Below are positions 22,180-33,460 of a stretch of DNA of 64,000 bases, piece after piece (within the stretch, counting starts at the first letter, position 1; each line of letters opens with the position of its first letter). The stretch lies in NCBI RefSeq assembly GCF_002575655.3, contig NC_053037.3, positions 251,939,135 through 252,003,134 on the forward strand, given 5' to 3'. The position numbers were made by a program, and so were the translations under genes. The DNA comes from Aegilops tauschii subsp. strangulata. Lineage: Eukaryota; Streptophyta; Magnoliopsida; Poales; Poaceae. Under the pieces are notes generated by a model. That model was not told the DNA's origin. It worked only from the letters and a program-made list of their open reading frames with translations, and made no database searches.

Positions 22180-22754
22180 AATTAATGTGCACACGGTGAG
22201 AAAGAAAACAACGTGTGCGATGAAAAATAGAGAACAGACGGTTCTTTGACGCGAAACGTTTGCGATGCCCGACGGACGAACACACGGTTTCGTCTCATAT
22301 GCATGTGTGATTCATGGTAATACGACAAATGTTTCAAACCAGTGTGCGTGTGTGATAGGAATACCAATCACACACAGTTATGAAAATGGTCACGTTGGCG
22401 TTAGTAGAGGCACCGCACACATTTTACATTCTTGAACGTGTGCGATAACGTACCTATCACAAACATATCGGTAGATTAAATGTTGATGTCCACCTTTTTC
22501 ACACGATTATAGCGGCGTACTCGAATGGGTTGTCTCTCTGATCAGAAATGTAACGTTGAGATGTAACATGTGGGACGGGGGTGGCTTCTCATACGTTTAT
22601 TCTATGGCGATCGTCAGTAGCCGCTCGCGTATCCTCGACGGTTTCTAGGTCGTGTGGGAAGGACCCCCTATCGCAGTAACTCACTAGGCGACGGTTCCAA
22701 ATGCCATCGCAGAAACGGGTTAAAAACCGTTTGTATAGCACGATACGGTACTAG
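22180..22754. other. T right part with subterminal repeat motifs
   Basis: CACACGG, CGTGTGCGAT, GTGTGTGAT and reverse forms occur about every 40-60 bp between 22185 and 22460. 22664-22754 has a different repeat pair (GCGACGGTT, CGCAGAAACGG) and ends in TAGTG. No gene is seen. Confidence 0.45.
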
Positions 22755-23160
22755 TGTCAATACCTGAGAGCCTGGAGGCGGCTTACGAGGCAGGCCAGAT
22801 GAAGGCCCAAGACCCGAAGACGGTGCGTGACTCGGAGGTGTAAGCCGCCCAATGGCGACTTGCCTAACAAGGAAAGGCGACTTAGAACCAGGGTCGGTCA
22901 CGTTGTACGACCTGACCTAGACTCTTGTAAGCGCAGGGCCTCGACCTGTGTATATAAAGGCGAGAGCCTGCGGCGGGTAAACTTAAGTTACAATCAGTCG
23001 ATAGCTAGGTCAAGCGATTCCGCTCCCTTGTAATCGATACTCAATAAATACAACACAAAGCAGGAAGTAGGCTTTTACCTCGTTGGTGAGGGGCCAAACC
23101 GGGGTAAACTCGTGTCTCTCTTCCCGCTCAACCCCTTTAAGCTAATCACTGTAGCCATGG

Positions 23161-24141
23161 TGATGAGGACATGACTACCTTGGATACGACCAAAAATATT
23201 GCATACATGCATATTTGTTAGGTGATTTCTAGTGCAAACTATTCAATAATCTATTTATGTTATCCAGAACAAAAATACTTCACACACTTTTGTGTTTTGT
23301 CTAATTGCAGGTGTATGGGACATTTGTACAATCCACATATGAAGATAAGGCAAAAGGAGAAGTTTAGGTTTTGTTCAAAAAGTCCTCTCACGTCACTTTT
23401 GGGCCAAGAGAAGATATAGTCCAAGTCTCTCACATTCTGGATTCAGATTCGGACTGCACAGACATACCTGACTCAAAACGCCAACAACATTTTCATACGG
23501 ACTCCGAATTGGGTGACTCTTTTTTTGTTGGAAAGTAGATTTCATCCTCTTTCCAACCCAATTGGATTCACCTTTAAATTCGTCCGGAGCGTTGAGATAT
23601 GGACGAAACAATCTGACGCTGCAGCAGAATACGAGTCAAACAACAAGTCCAAAGGTGTTGCATCACCTCCACTTGGGCCCATCAGCCTTGTACGACCTAG
23701 GGTTGGTTTTAGGCTGCCTTGGGACGTCCTCCCACCTCCTTGGCCACCACCCCTTGCTCCTATATAAGTAGATCCATCTAGTAGCTTTTTCCTTGGGATT
23801 TGTTTAGTTAAAAATTAGCCATTGCAACTTCATGTATTTCGTTTGTGTTCAACGACCAGACCAAGACCGCTTACGGATCCCCACCATTATCAATACTTCA
23901 TATATATTCGCAATATTCAGATTGCTTTATCATATTCTTGCTTGTTCTTCGATTGCTTGCAGGAATAGACCTTCGTGGTCAGGTTGATAGTGCTCCGGCG
24001 TGGTCAATAACCTCTCAGAGTTGGTTTAGCGATTGCTAAGGCGCAACGTCGTGCACGTTTATAGTCGGATCGTCAAAGTCGTCTCCACCAAATCGATAGT
24101 TATCATCTCATCGAAAGATCGGGACACCCTCGCCTCTATCA
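23161..24141 (+). repeat. N2 5' LTR with promoter
   Basis: 981 bp, TGATGAGGACATG to CTCTATCA. TATA box TATATAAG at 23761-23768. U3 as in N1/N3, R-U5 alignable with D. Confidence 0.92.
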
Positions 24142-24143
24142 AG

Positions 24144-24152
24144 TGGTATCAG
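24144..24152 (+). promoter_or_regulatory. N2 primer binding site
   Basis: TGGTATCAG two bases after the LTR, initiator tRNA-Met type. Confidence 0.85.
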
Positions 24153-25556
24153 TTTTCAGGTTGCTCGGTGAGAATTTCCAGTTTCCCCTAGATTAGATTT
24201 ATTTTGTTACCTATTGTCCAAGAAAAAGCCACAAAAAAGTTAGATCTATTCATCCTTATGTCCAAGCCAGTCTGAGCCTTTGCAATTTTCTTTTCATTGT
24301 TTGCATTATTGAATTATCGGTTGCATCGTCGTGTCGAGTTGCTGGTCTTAGTGTCTAGTTCGTTTAGAGTTTCGAGTTGTGTTCACATTAGTCATGTCGC
24401 CACTGCATCGTTATCCCTTCCGCTGTCCACCACACCATCCATAAATTTCCACCACGTGCTACCCATAGTTCATTGTCACAATCATAGTTGAGGTCGTTCA
24501 CATCTTCGCTTGATCCAATCTGCATCTTATCTAGTTTGTCTTGGAAAGAGGGAGAGAATACAAGACAGAGAAAAAAAAAGAGAAAAAAAGAAAAAAAAGT
24601 CAAAGAAAAAAAGAGAGAAAGAAAAAGAAAAAAAGTGTGAGGAAAAAAAGTGAGAAGAAACAAAAAAGAAAATTCGGATCTATCTAGACTCAATCTCGTA
24701 GTTGAATTCGGATTGGAATCTGTTTTGTGCACTGCTCAGTAAAACAGGCATAACTTCCTCATACGAAGTCCGTTTTGGCTCCGCGAGTACTCAAATGAAA
24801 GCTAGTGATGAGGCGCATCTAAATAGTTGCAGAGTCTAGTTCAATATTTGACACCTGAAAATCGTCTTCTAAATAGGTCTTTTTGCCCTCCGAAGTTCGC
24901 GGACACAGCTTATTCCAGTTTTTCAGGCCAGTTTTAGAATTCTTTGACTCCTCATATCAATTCGGAATTGAGTGATTCTTTTTGCATTGGAAAGCTTGAG
25001 TTAGTAGCATTCTTTGAAAAAAGTTATCAGAAAATTGGCTCAAACTTTTCAAGAGGAAAGTTGGAGAGAGAGTTGTTGTATATCCTGCTTGGCAGTTGTT
25101 TTTCATCATTATCTTTACTGCCGTTGTGATCTTCACTTATATCTTGTTGTCTAGAGCTACTTAGTATCCTTCATTGATGCTAGTTGTGCTACGCCATGAC
25201 CTCATTAGTGTTCTAGGCTCGCGTCTCTAGTCCGGTCTAGCCTAGGACCAGCACAGTACCGTCGTTGAGCGTTTATTCAACATTGCATCTCTGAATTGAT
25301 TATTGCTAATATTTTGCTCCCATATATAGCCAACCCAGCTCCACATATTTCTACACCGTTTATACGTACGTTCCCCTGGCAATCGCTTTACTCAATCTTC
25401 GGAGTTATTTGACACCGCTGGTTGCCTGTCACCACCTGCTGCTTGGTAAGAACTTGTAAGATATTGATATTTGCTTTACTGTGAGCGCTTTACCACCACA
25501 TCCTAGTAGTTCATAGGAACATTATTCTTGAATTTTGTTTCTTGTTTCTACTAATC
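24153..25556 (+). other. N2 leader
   Basis: Conserved block, then a purine tract (24541-24670, mainly A with G). A second conserved block follows with the hairpin GGTCTAGCCTAGGACC at 25234-25249. No gene. Confidence 0.8.
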
Positions 25557-27472
25557 ATGACAGGATCTATAGTCAATTCATGGGGTTTGTCGATCGTGGG
25601 AGACGTGCCATCACCTATGCAAATACCACAACCATCACGAGAGGTGCACAAACATCCAAATGCACATGATCAGGTTAATGTTTCTATACCACCATTTAAT
25701 GGCCGTTTTAGACCTGCTTTATATATTGAATGGGAGTTTGACTTAAATTATATATTTGCTTCCAATAATTTTGATGTACTTAAAAAGTTAAGGTTGCGGT
25801 TGGTTCTTTCACTGGTTATGCTGTAGTTTGGTGGAGTGAATATTGTCGGTTACACCCTAATGATATACCTACTACTTGGGATGATTTGAAACTTGCCATG
25901 CGACATACATTCGTTCCCGCTTATTATACTCGTGACATGATTACAAAGTTGCAACATTTAAAACAAGGTAGTGACACCGTAACGAAATATTATGATACTT
26001 TACAAACTACCTTGCTGCATTCCTCTTTAGAAGAAAGTGAAGAAGATTTTATTGATAGATTTTGGGGAGGATTAAATCGTGACATTCAGGAGATACTAAT
26101 TCATGAAGAGTGTTATCCTATGGACCATTTGTTTCATCTTGCTTGCAAAGCTGAACAGGAAATAAAACGACATGTTGCCCACAAGGAGAACAAGCGCGAG
26201 ATGCACATTCCAAGAGTTGACACGGTTGTCCCTTCAACTACTAAGCATACTATGACAACCACATCCATTGTTGTGAGGACTACATCACCTCCACCATGTG
26301 ACACATCATCACCGAGAGTGCCTACATCATCTGAGTTGATCATAAGAGGTAATGACAAAGGTACTAATCTTCCACCTCCACATGAGTATGATGAATGTCT
26401 TGTCAATTTAAGTGCACCATGCGGTGAGCTACCCACTACTTTGATCACACCAGCTACTTTAGAGGACTACGTTGATGATTTGACTTTGCCATGTGATCAA
26501 ACAATTTTGAGTGAACCAATTGAATTAACTATCGATGCAAAAGAATCAAGTGAATCAGGGAATAAATCAGATTTGGATGAAATATGTTTGAAAATAATTG
26601 TGCCAATGTTTAATCATTTTAATATGACCTCTAATCTTGGTGATGGTTCATCAATGTTGGGATGGTTTAATGATAAGCATTGTCAATCTTTTGATATGAA
26701 TAAGAGCTTCACTTATATGTGCAAACTGAGTTGCAATATTTTCATGCCTTTGACTTCTTTTGATAATATATTGGCTTTGCATTTCACGACTTTTGAAGGG
26801 TGGTCTTGTATAACTGTGGCACATGTGCACCAAATGAGATCAGTAAAAACGGATGACATATACATATACAACGTGTACACCTTGTCTCTTTTGTTAGCCA
26901 GATTTCAGATTAAGCAACCCCGAGGACGGCTTTGTTTTCAAGAAGGGGAGGATGATGAGGACATGACTACCTTGGATACGACCAAAAATATTGCATACAT
27001 GCATATTTGTCAGGTGATTTCTAGTGCAAACTATTCAATAATCTATTTATGTTATCCAGAACAAAAATACTTCACACACTTTTGTGTTTTGTCTAATTGC
27101 AGGTGTATGGGACATTTGTACAATCCACATATGAAGATAAGGCAAAAGGAGAAGTTTAGGTTTTGTTTAGAAAGTCCTCTCACGTCACTTTTGGGCCAAG
27201 AGAAGATAGAGTCCAAGTCTCTCACATTCTGGATTCAGATTCGGACTGCACAGACATACCTGACTCAAAACGCCAACAAATTTTTCATACGGACTCCGAA
27301 TTGGGTGATTCTTTTTTGTTGGAAAGTAGATTTCGTCCTCTTTCCAACCCAATTGGATTCACCTTTAAATTCGTCCGGAGCATTGAGATATGGACGAAGC
27401 AATCTGACGCTGCAGCAGAATCCGAGTCAAAGAACAAGTCCAAAGGTGTTGCATCACCTCTTGAGCCCATGA
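25557..27472 (+). pseudogene. N2 gag-like frame, broken by one frameshift
   Basis: Starts at ATG 25557 (MTGSIVNSWGLS). The gag core is readable as IPPFNGRFRPALYIEWE, but at ~25783 a run of A is one base shorter than in N3. The first frame ends at 25826. The downstream frame from ~25800 continues VVWWSEYCRLHPND, PTTWDDLKLAMRHTF, FWGGLNRDIQ and then the Cys-rich region (CLVNLSAPCGELP, MLGWFNDKHCQSFDMNKSF). It runs into the 3' LTR from 26953. Otherwise it is very like N3. Confidence 0.85.
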
Positions 27473-27929
27473 GCCTTGTACGACCTAGGGATTGTTTTAG
27501 GCTGCCTTGGGACGTCCTCCCACCTCCTTGGCCACCACCCCTTGCTCCTATATAAGTAGATTCATCTAGTAGCTTTTTCCTTGGGATTTGTTTAGTTAAA
27601 AGTTAGCCATTGCAACTTCGTGTATTTCGTTTGTGTCCAACGACCAGACCAAGACCGCTGACGGATCCCCACCATTATCAATACTTCATATATATTCGCA
27701 ATAGTTAGATTGCTTTATCATATTCTTGCTTGTTCTTCGATTGCTTGCAGGAATAGACCTTCGCGGTCAGGTTGATCGTGCTCCGGCGTGGTCAATAACC
27801 TCTGGGAGTTTGTTTAGCGATTGCTAAGGCGCAACGTCGTGCACGTTTGTAGTCGGATCGACAAAGTCGTCTCCACCAAATTGATAGTTATCATCTCATC
27901 GAAAGATCGGGACACCCTCGCCTCTATCA
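26953..27929 (+). repeat. N2 3' LTR
   Basis: 977 bp. Preceded by AAGAAGGGGAGGA. Ends CTCTATCA before CATGG. Confidence 0.92.
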
Positions 27930-28232
27930 CATGGCCTCACACCTAAGTCCTTTCATGAGGGCATCTGTTGTGACAAAACCACGACACATGGTAAAAAAAT
28001 CGTCCAATTTGAGACAAGGCGCACACATTAATAGCCAACATAATCCTTTTGGAACAAATAGCTGACACGTTACTATCGCAAATGGTTGTATTATTTGAAC
28101 CGTGTGCGTTCCTTCAATATTTTGAATATACTTGATGTTGATTCTAAATAATAGTACATTTGATGTACTAACTAGATATTCATAATCTAATCCATGTTCC
28201 AATGTACACTGTGTTTGTCACACAAAGTATAG

Positions 28233-28480
28233 TGCCCCGCCCACTACATTATGGCAAAAGCCACAAATTATCACGAATTAAAATAAATTTTCTATATATT
28301 ATATGTAGGATAACACGTTCATAACCACACCATGCGTACCACCATTATATATATTCATTCATGCATGCGTCATTTTAAAACACTATGATATCTTCTTCAA
28401 ATATCTAAATCCACTTTTATAATGAATTATGATATCTATTCATCTTTTACACCCACACAATCCTCTTATCTTTGTAGCTA
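28233..28480. other. AT-rich intergenic sequence, nothing recognised
   Basis: No open frame, repeat or TE end supported. Confidence 0.5.
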
Positions 28481-29760
28481 GTGCTAACTTTCTCTCGTGC
28501 ATGCACACGCCTGCCTCCCTCTCACCCTCCCTCAACATTCTCTAGCTCCATCGCGCACATTTGTCATTTCTCTTTAGGTCGTTCACCCACGGTGTGTGTA
28601 GGCCCCCAGCTCCTTCTTTCCGGCATACACCGATCGATATACCTCTCTAGCCAGGTGTGCCTTACCACAAACACAAGCTTTCCCTCTTCTCTTCTCACCG
28701 TCCATGCCCCCCTCTCTCTAATACGGTTCCACGCACATGCACACTCCCACCCCTCTTTTCATCGATCTCATACTCGCACACTCCTTTCCCCTCGATATAG
28801 TAGGCCTCTCGCACCACCTCCTAGCAGCATCCTTCTCCCTCTCTATCCTCCTGTCTAGGCCTTATTTTCTTCTAACACATGCATGCATGTATACCGATCG
28901 ATCTCCCTACATATACCTAGGTCGACTATAACTCTTTTTCCCCACACATCGATCGACGTACCTCACGAGTTATGTCTATCCCTTTCTCCGACAAAGGACG
29001 ATTGATCTTCCTATGTAGTTACGTCTACTTACCACAGCCATATCGTCCCCCTCATCATTCGTGCATGCCTCCTGACCCGTCTCTCACACGCACATGCACA
29101 GATAGGAAGGCATCCCCTCTCTTATTGATATTGCAGGCGTGCCCTCCGTTTGTCTAGCAGGCCTCTCCCACCATTTGTGAGAAGCAACTCCACAACCAAC
29201 CCCTCCGACACTCTAGCTTTGTCTCTCTACCGACCTTATTCCTCTCCTACACATATGCATGGACGCCGATCGATCTCCCTCAATACATAAGGTAGGTCTC
29301 TATCCTCCTCCACACATATACCAGTCGCTCTAACTCTATAGTTAGGTCTGTGCCCCCCACCCACCCACCCACACACCGATAGTCGAACGCTGTAGGTAGG
29401 TATCCATGCCACTGAGACAAACTGCACCTCTCCCCTCTCACATTCCAGTAGGCCAGCCACCCTGTATCTTTGACATGGGCAAACACAAATTCGATGGCAC
29501 TCTTTATCGTTCGCGCACCCACACACTTCATCCCTGTTTTCGATTCTATCGATATCTCACGCCGATGATCCCTCCACTCTCTTCTCGTGGATCGCTCCCT
29601 CTATATATGATATATCCAGGCCTCTGTTTCACACATGTTGCATATGTTACATTTTTTTGTTTGAGATATCATCGACACATTGCCTCTATTTCGCACAAAC
29701 CATCTCTCTCTCACACACGCACGTATGTACCTGCACATAAAGAAGAGGTGCACGCATGAC
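28481..29760 (+). repeat. Pyrimidine-rich degenerate repeat, period about 360 bp
   Basis: Blocks recur in the same order. AGGCCTCTCGCACC (28804) matches AGGCCTCTCCCACC (29160). CCGATCGATCTCCCTAC (28893) matches CCGATCGATCTCCCTCA (29267). TAGGTCGAC/TAGGTCTC-type joints follow each. The + strand is C/T-rich, which leaves long unsupported frames; I call none as genes. Confidence 0.55.
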
Positions 29761-29808
29761 ACACGTACTCACACCTTGTTCCGGCCACACCCGCGCGGGT
29801 ACCCGGTG

Positions 29809-29965
29809 GAGCTCATTTCTGTATGAAAAGGCAGCCCACGTGATAATTTGACGCGTGTAGCAGTTGTTTACTTGAAGGAGGGTTGTGTACCACGCGTACA
29901 CGGAACGAAGTTTGACTTGATGCGTTAGTATTAAATAAAGTTATATTCCTCAATGGCACGTACAG
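29809..29965 (+). repeat. Duplicated local unit, copy 1 (partial)
   Basis: Starts GAGCTCATTTCTGTATGAAAAGG and contains CACGTGATAATTTG and ATGGCACGTAC. It aligns with 33273-33425 in the same orientation. It lies just upstream of a TATA-like box at 30010. Confidence 0.75.
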
Positions 29966-29989
29966 AGTACAAAACAATTGTCATCGAGA

Positions 29990-31100
29990 AAAAAGATATC
30001 CGCTCCACTATATATACTGGGGCCTGCCTGCAGGGGTTTCTCTCTCGTCACACTATCTCACACAAGGCGGCGGCGGCCTCTCTCTCTCACCGTTTGTCAC
30101 TGATCCGGTCGCATCCGTTCGCCGGTGGAAAGGGAGGACGTGCATCGTTTCTCTCTTCGACGGCGTCGAGGCAGCACGTCCCGATCTGCGGTACCCGTCG
30201 TTCTCTCTGACCAAGCTCCGGCGCGGTAGGGCCTTCGCCACTTGCTCGTTGCCGCAGTATGGGCAGATCCCGCCGGCCACCGCCCTCCTAGTTACATCCT
30301 GACGACCCTCAGGTACAGCTTCCTCCGGCCTTGCTCCACTGCCCATCTTCCCACGTTGCTGCATGTGGAAAATCCTGCATGTGGATCCCCGTTAGTTCTT
30401 TGCTTAAAACGTATCTCGGCCAATGTACTTTCCATCTTGCAATCTCGTCCCAAAACCATTTTTGATAAACCACCATGCTACTATCTTTCCCTTATGACAT
30501 GGAATATGCTTCTTTTTTGTTGGCGTACGTGTCTTCAACTCCTGTCATTGGGCAGTAATTGTTTCCTTTCTACCTCCTTTTGCAAGCAGGGCTATCCATT
30601 TCACCTCGTTGCTATTGCGACCTTTTGGTGAACTGCATAAATCACTTTTTCTTAAGAGTGTTTTGTGCAGTTCCGCCAAAATGTCACACGGGCAACTTTT
30701 TACATTTCTGTGGGACTGCAGAAAGGGAGATAGGTTTTGCTATTCTCCTCATCCAACTACATGCCTAATCTTCTCAAACAAGTAGTTAGTCCTAAAGAGA
30801 GATCACAGAGGTGATCGGCTTCTATTTGCGTGTGTTATGTTTCATCATCTAGTTCCACTATTGTTGTAATCACACTAACTGAATATCTTTGCAAACAGGG
30901 ATGATCAGCTTGATTTTAGTGGAACTGCATAAAATGATCGAATTGTGATATCCTCCATACACCTCTTTCTTGGCTACAGAGCTGCGTGAAACTAGCTGCC
31001 AACCAATGAACACTGTGCCCAGGAAATGGAGCCATGCTTACGAACAACATCGATCAATTATATTTTTTCTTTGTTTGTACACCTTCTCACAACTTTCTCT
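29990..31100 (+). ncRNA. Possible TATA-driven, spliced non-coding transcription unit
   Basis: CTATATATACTGG at 30008-30020 could be a TATA box. A GC- and CT-rich, leader-like stretch follows (30060-30300). A candidate donor CTCAG/GTACAG lies near 30310. Candidate acceptors TTTTGCAAGCAG/GG (~30590) and TTTGCAAACAG/GG (~30899) follow. Open frames here (30242-30631, 30559-30768) have no recognisable product. It could be chance, or the remains of a gene whose promoter is the duplicated unit. Confidence 0.25.
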
Positions 31101-31241
31101 TCAGTTGTGACGTGAATATTGGCGCTGATCCGCAAACCATTGAGATGCATTAGCAGCCATGGTAGTTTCATTTGTATTCGATGGAATGTTGTAATGCGAC
31201 AATCTTGAGGCAAGAGGACACATGAATCCTAAGTTGAAACC

Positions 31242-31261
31242 TTTTTTTTCTGAGGGAACCA
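31242..31261 (-). mobile_element. 20-bp poly(A)-tailed micro-insertion with 11-bp direct repeats
   Basis: AAGTTGAAACC occurs at 31231-31241 and 31262-31272 and brackets 20 bp. On the minus strand this reads as 12 unique bases followed by eight A. The pattern fits an extremely 5'-truncated LINE/SINE retroposition. Confidence 0.5.
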
Positions 31262-31791
31262 AAGTTGAAACCTTCATAGCATTACAGTACAATTTCATTA
31301 TGCTGGAAAATTATGCGTACATATAATAAAATCCTGAAAGATTGATAGCAATGCTAGAAACAATTCAACTCCATTTCGCCAACATGTGGGACATCCTTTA
31401 TCCGGCTCCACCTGCCATGCAGCAATATTGAGTGCACAACTGCAGGGGATATTCACCCCGGTCGTTGCGCCACAGTAATAATGACTAGTGAGCAGTCAAA
31501 TCACAGATCCCCACCTTCGCCACAGTAAGTTGCTCGGACAAACCAGCCATCATTTCTCTCTTTGTTGAATCTGTTGGTACTCCAATATTCCCAGAATAAT
31601 AAGTTGCTCGGGCGAAGCAACAATCACTTCGCCTTTCCCACAGTAAGTACTACCTCCTTTTTTATTCTAGAAACCACCACACGCGAGTATTGGACGGTAG
31701 CAGCACAACAAAGTGTACTAGCACTACTCAATACAAAAATCGAAACCAACCAATGAACTACTAGATGGTGAGCGTTTGCTAGTTTCATGTA

Positions 31792-32386
31792 CTCCATCTG
31801 TCCATGTATATAGGGCTTAATGCACTTTCGGAGACTAACTTTGGCACTGTTTGGATCCATGGGTTAGAGTTAGTTTGAGCTAGCTGGGGCTCAAATAGCC
31901 CTAAAGTATCCAAACATGAGGGTTAGATTGGAGCAAGTTGCACCTAACCCACCAAAAAAAAACTATCCCACCCAAGAGGTGCTAATTGGAGCTAGTTCTC
32001 ATTGGGCCCACTGAAAAATCACTTTTCTCTCTCTATCCCGCTAGCCAAGTGGTGCTAATTGGAGCTAGTTCTCATGGGGGGCACTGAAAAATCACTTTTC
32101 TCTGTCCATCAAGTGCATTTATTGTCAATCTAACCCTGTCATCCAAACACCTCTTTGGCTAGAGATAGTTCAGGGTTAGTCATGAGTTAGTCTAACCTCT
32201 AGCTAAGTTAGAGTATCCAAATAGGAGCAGTATAGGACATGCAAGTTGCTCAAAGCATATCGTCAATTTCATACATGAAAGGATCTTCGAATGATATAAT
32301 TTTCAAATTATATAAAATCTTATCAATAGTCAAAGGCAACCTCGAATAATAGATTAGGCCCTATATACACGTATGGATGAAGGGAG
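31792..32386. mobile_element. Mariner/Stowaway-type MITE with a second MITE nested inside
   Basis: Ends CTCCATCTGTCCATGTATAT and ATATACACGTATGGATGAAGG-type inverted repeats, next to TAGGGC and GCCCTA, with TA on both sides. The interior (31843-32228) is the Tourist-like element listed separately. Confidence 0.8.
31843..32228. mobile_element. Tourist/Harbinger-like MITE inside the Stowaway-type MITE
   Basis: Ends GGCACTGTTTGGATCC and GTATCCAAATAGGAGC are imperfect inverted repeats. It contains a direct duplication of ~75 bp (GTGCTAATTGGAGCTAGTTC at 31979 and 32050 with the following AAAAATCACTTTTCTCT). The exact target duplication is unclear. Confidence 0.7.
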
Positions 32387-32811
32387 TAGTACTAATGGCA
32401 ATGCATGCATGCATGCATGTGGAATACTATAGTATTAAACAAGAATGTTTTACATGCATTGGTTAATTATATCTTAGTTATGGCACTTTAAAATTTAATG
32501 CACAAAACAAGAACGGTTGACGGGATTAGAAGAAAGCAAAGCGCCTTTTTAGCGGGGATTTTCATCATTCTATGAAGGTGCAAAACCAAGTGTTACTACT
32601 ACACCAAACAAGTTCAAAACGAGAATCTGGACACACTCACGGCATGGCACGCCTGTCTCGTTTGGTCCGTCGGTCAAAGCGCTTCCTCTTCTTGGCATAA
32701 TAATAGGGTACAGTAATTTTTTTAGAATGCCGTTGGCATGTCGCTAACATGTGGGAGCAAGTGATGAGTTAACCGACCTCACTAGACGGCAAAATCGCCG
32801 GCCCGCCGCAC
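32387..32811. other. AT-rich intergenic DNA with a short GCAT microsatellite
   Basis: A run of GCAT repeats lies at 32400-32420. Nothing else is supported. Confidence 0.5.
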
Positions 32812-33460
32812 TTTGAGAGAGACGAGGAGCGAGAAGCGATACGGGTTGGTAAATACTAGAGCTAGGTGTCGCACGGAGGCCAAGAAATATGGTGATAGCG
32901 TAGGTGGGCCATGTATGATGTAACTACACTGGGCTACCAAGTTTCGGACTCTTCCAATCTACTTTGGAGAAGATTGGGTAGATTTTATATCGCTGAATAT
33001 AAAATATTAAGAGTCCAGCCGCTCCACCGCGAGGTTTCTTGCTCCTTCTCGGTTGTCGGAAAGCGTTCTTCTAAGTTTTGCCGACACGTGGGACATTCAG
33101 CATCCAGGTCCACATGTCATGCAAGAAAATGGAGTTAAGTATAGTAGGAGAGACTCACCAACGGTCACGAACGTAGGTGGAGTACATGCACGAATCACCT
33201 GAAAAAAAGGAATACGAGCACGAGGAGAAGAGTTTCAAGCGCCGACGTAGGTACTCTTTGCCTCTTACACGGTGAGCTCATTTCTGTACGAAGAGGCAGC
33301 TCACGTGATAATTTGGCGAGTGTAGTAGTTGTTCATGAGAACCACGCGTGGACGAATCAAAGTTCGATCATGATGCGGTGGCGTGTTTTTTATAAATTAA
33401 GTTATTCTATTCGATGGCACGTACCCAACATTAATGGAACGTGAATCGTGCATGCACTGA
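32812..33460 (+). repeat. Duplicated local unit, copy 2
   Basis: Contains GACGAGGAGCGAGAAGCGATA, TTTTATATCGCTGAATA, CCGCTCCACCGCGAGGTT, CATGCAAGAAAATGGAG and CGATGGCACGTAC. These match copy 3 (54840-56200) in the same order. Its second half matches copy 1. It continues at 53000 (AATGACGGAGCACG) on the other side of a MITE and A2. No gene is supported in it. Confidence 0.8.

Larger units (their letters stand above)
23161..27929 (+). mobile_element. N2: complete gag-only CRM-like LTR retrotransposon
   Basis: 4769 bp, target duplication CATGG (23156-23160 and 27930-27934). 5' LTR 23161-24141, 3' LTR 26953-27929. Primer site 24144-24152, leader, frameshifted gag, PPT AAGAAGGGGAGGA before the 3' LTR. 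Same family as N3, including the gag core. The LTRs show more differences than those of D or N3, so it is older. Confidence 0.93.
22755..27975 (+). repeat. J: LTR remnant or solo LTR, split by N2
   Basis: 22755-23160 begins TGTCAATACCTGAG. It has a TATATAAAGG box (~22951) and, near its end, the GAGGGGCC-AAACC-GGGTAAAC-CGTGTC block typical of some plant gypsy LTRs. After N2 it resumes (27930) and may end in TGTTGTGACA at 27975, matching the TGTCA start as an inverted repeat. No target duplication was found at these edges, so the limits are provisional. Confidence 0.5.
10291..28232. mobile_element. T: probable CACTA-like DNA transposon, heavily interrupted
   Basis: The recognisable parts are 10291-11086, 18401-22754 and 27976-28232. 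They share a dispersed motif of the type CGTGTGCGAT / ATCGCACACG (for example near 10418, 18880, 22212, 22430, 28100), like CACTA subterminal repeats. The right end reads AGTATAGTG at 28224-28232, fitting the CACTA/TAGTG terminus. A second TAGTG occurs at 22752-22756, so two related elements may be merged. The left end is not found and was probably lost where A1 abuts. H, J and N2 interrupt it. No transposase gene is visible, so this would be non-autonomous and carry a gene-like block. Confidence 0.4.

Noticed and set aside
22755..22765. Target duplication for J
   Set aside because: The five bases before TGTCAATACC (ACTAG) do not match those after the proposed end (AAACC). J's limits are left provisional.
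28481..29760. Long frames (up to 125 codons) rich in Ser, His, Pro and Leu
   Set aside because: Expected in C/T-rich repeat DNA. No conserved motif, and opposite-strand frames are equally long.
30242..30631. 129-codon frame at the possible transcription unit
   Set aside because: No motif, crosses the candidate splice donor, start not favoured.
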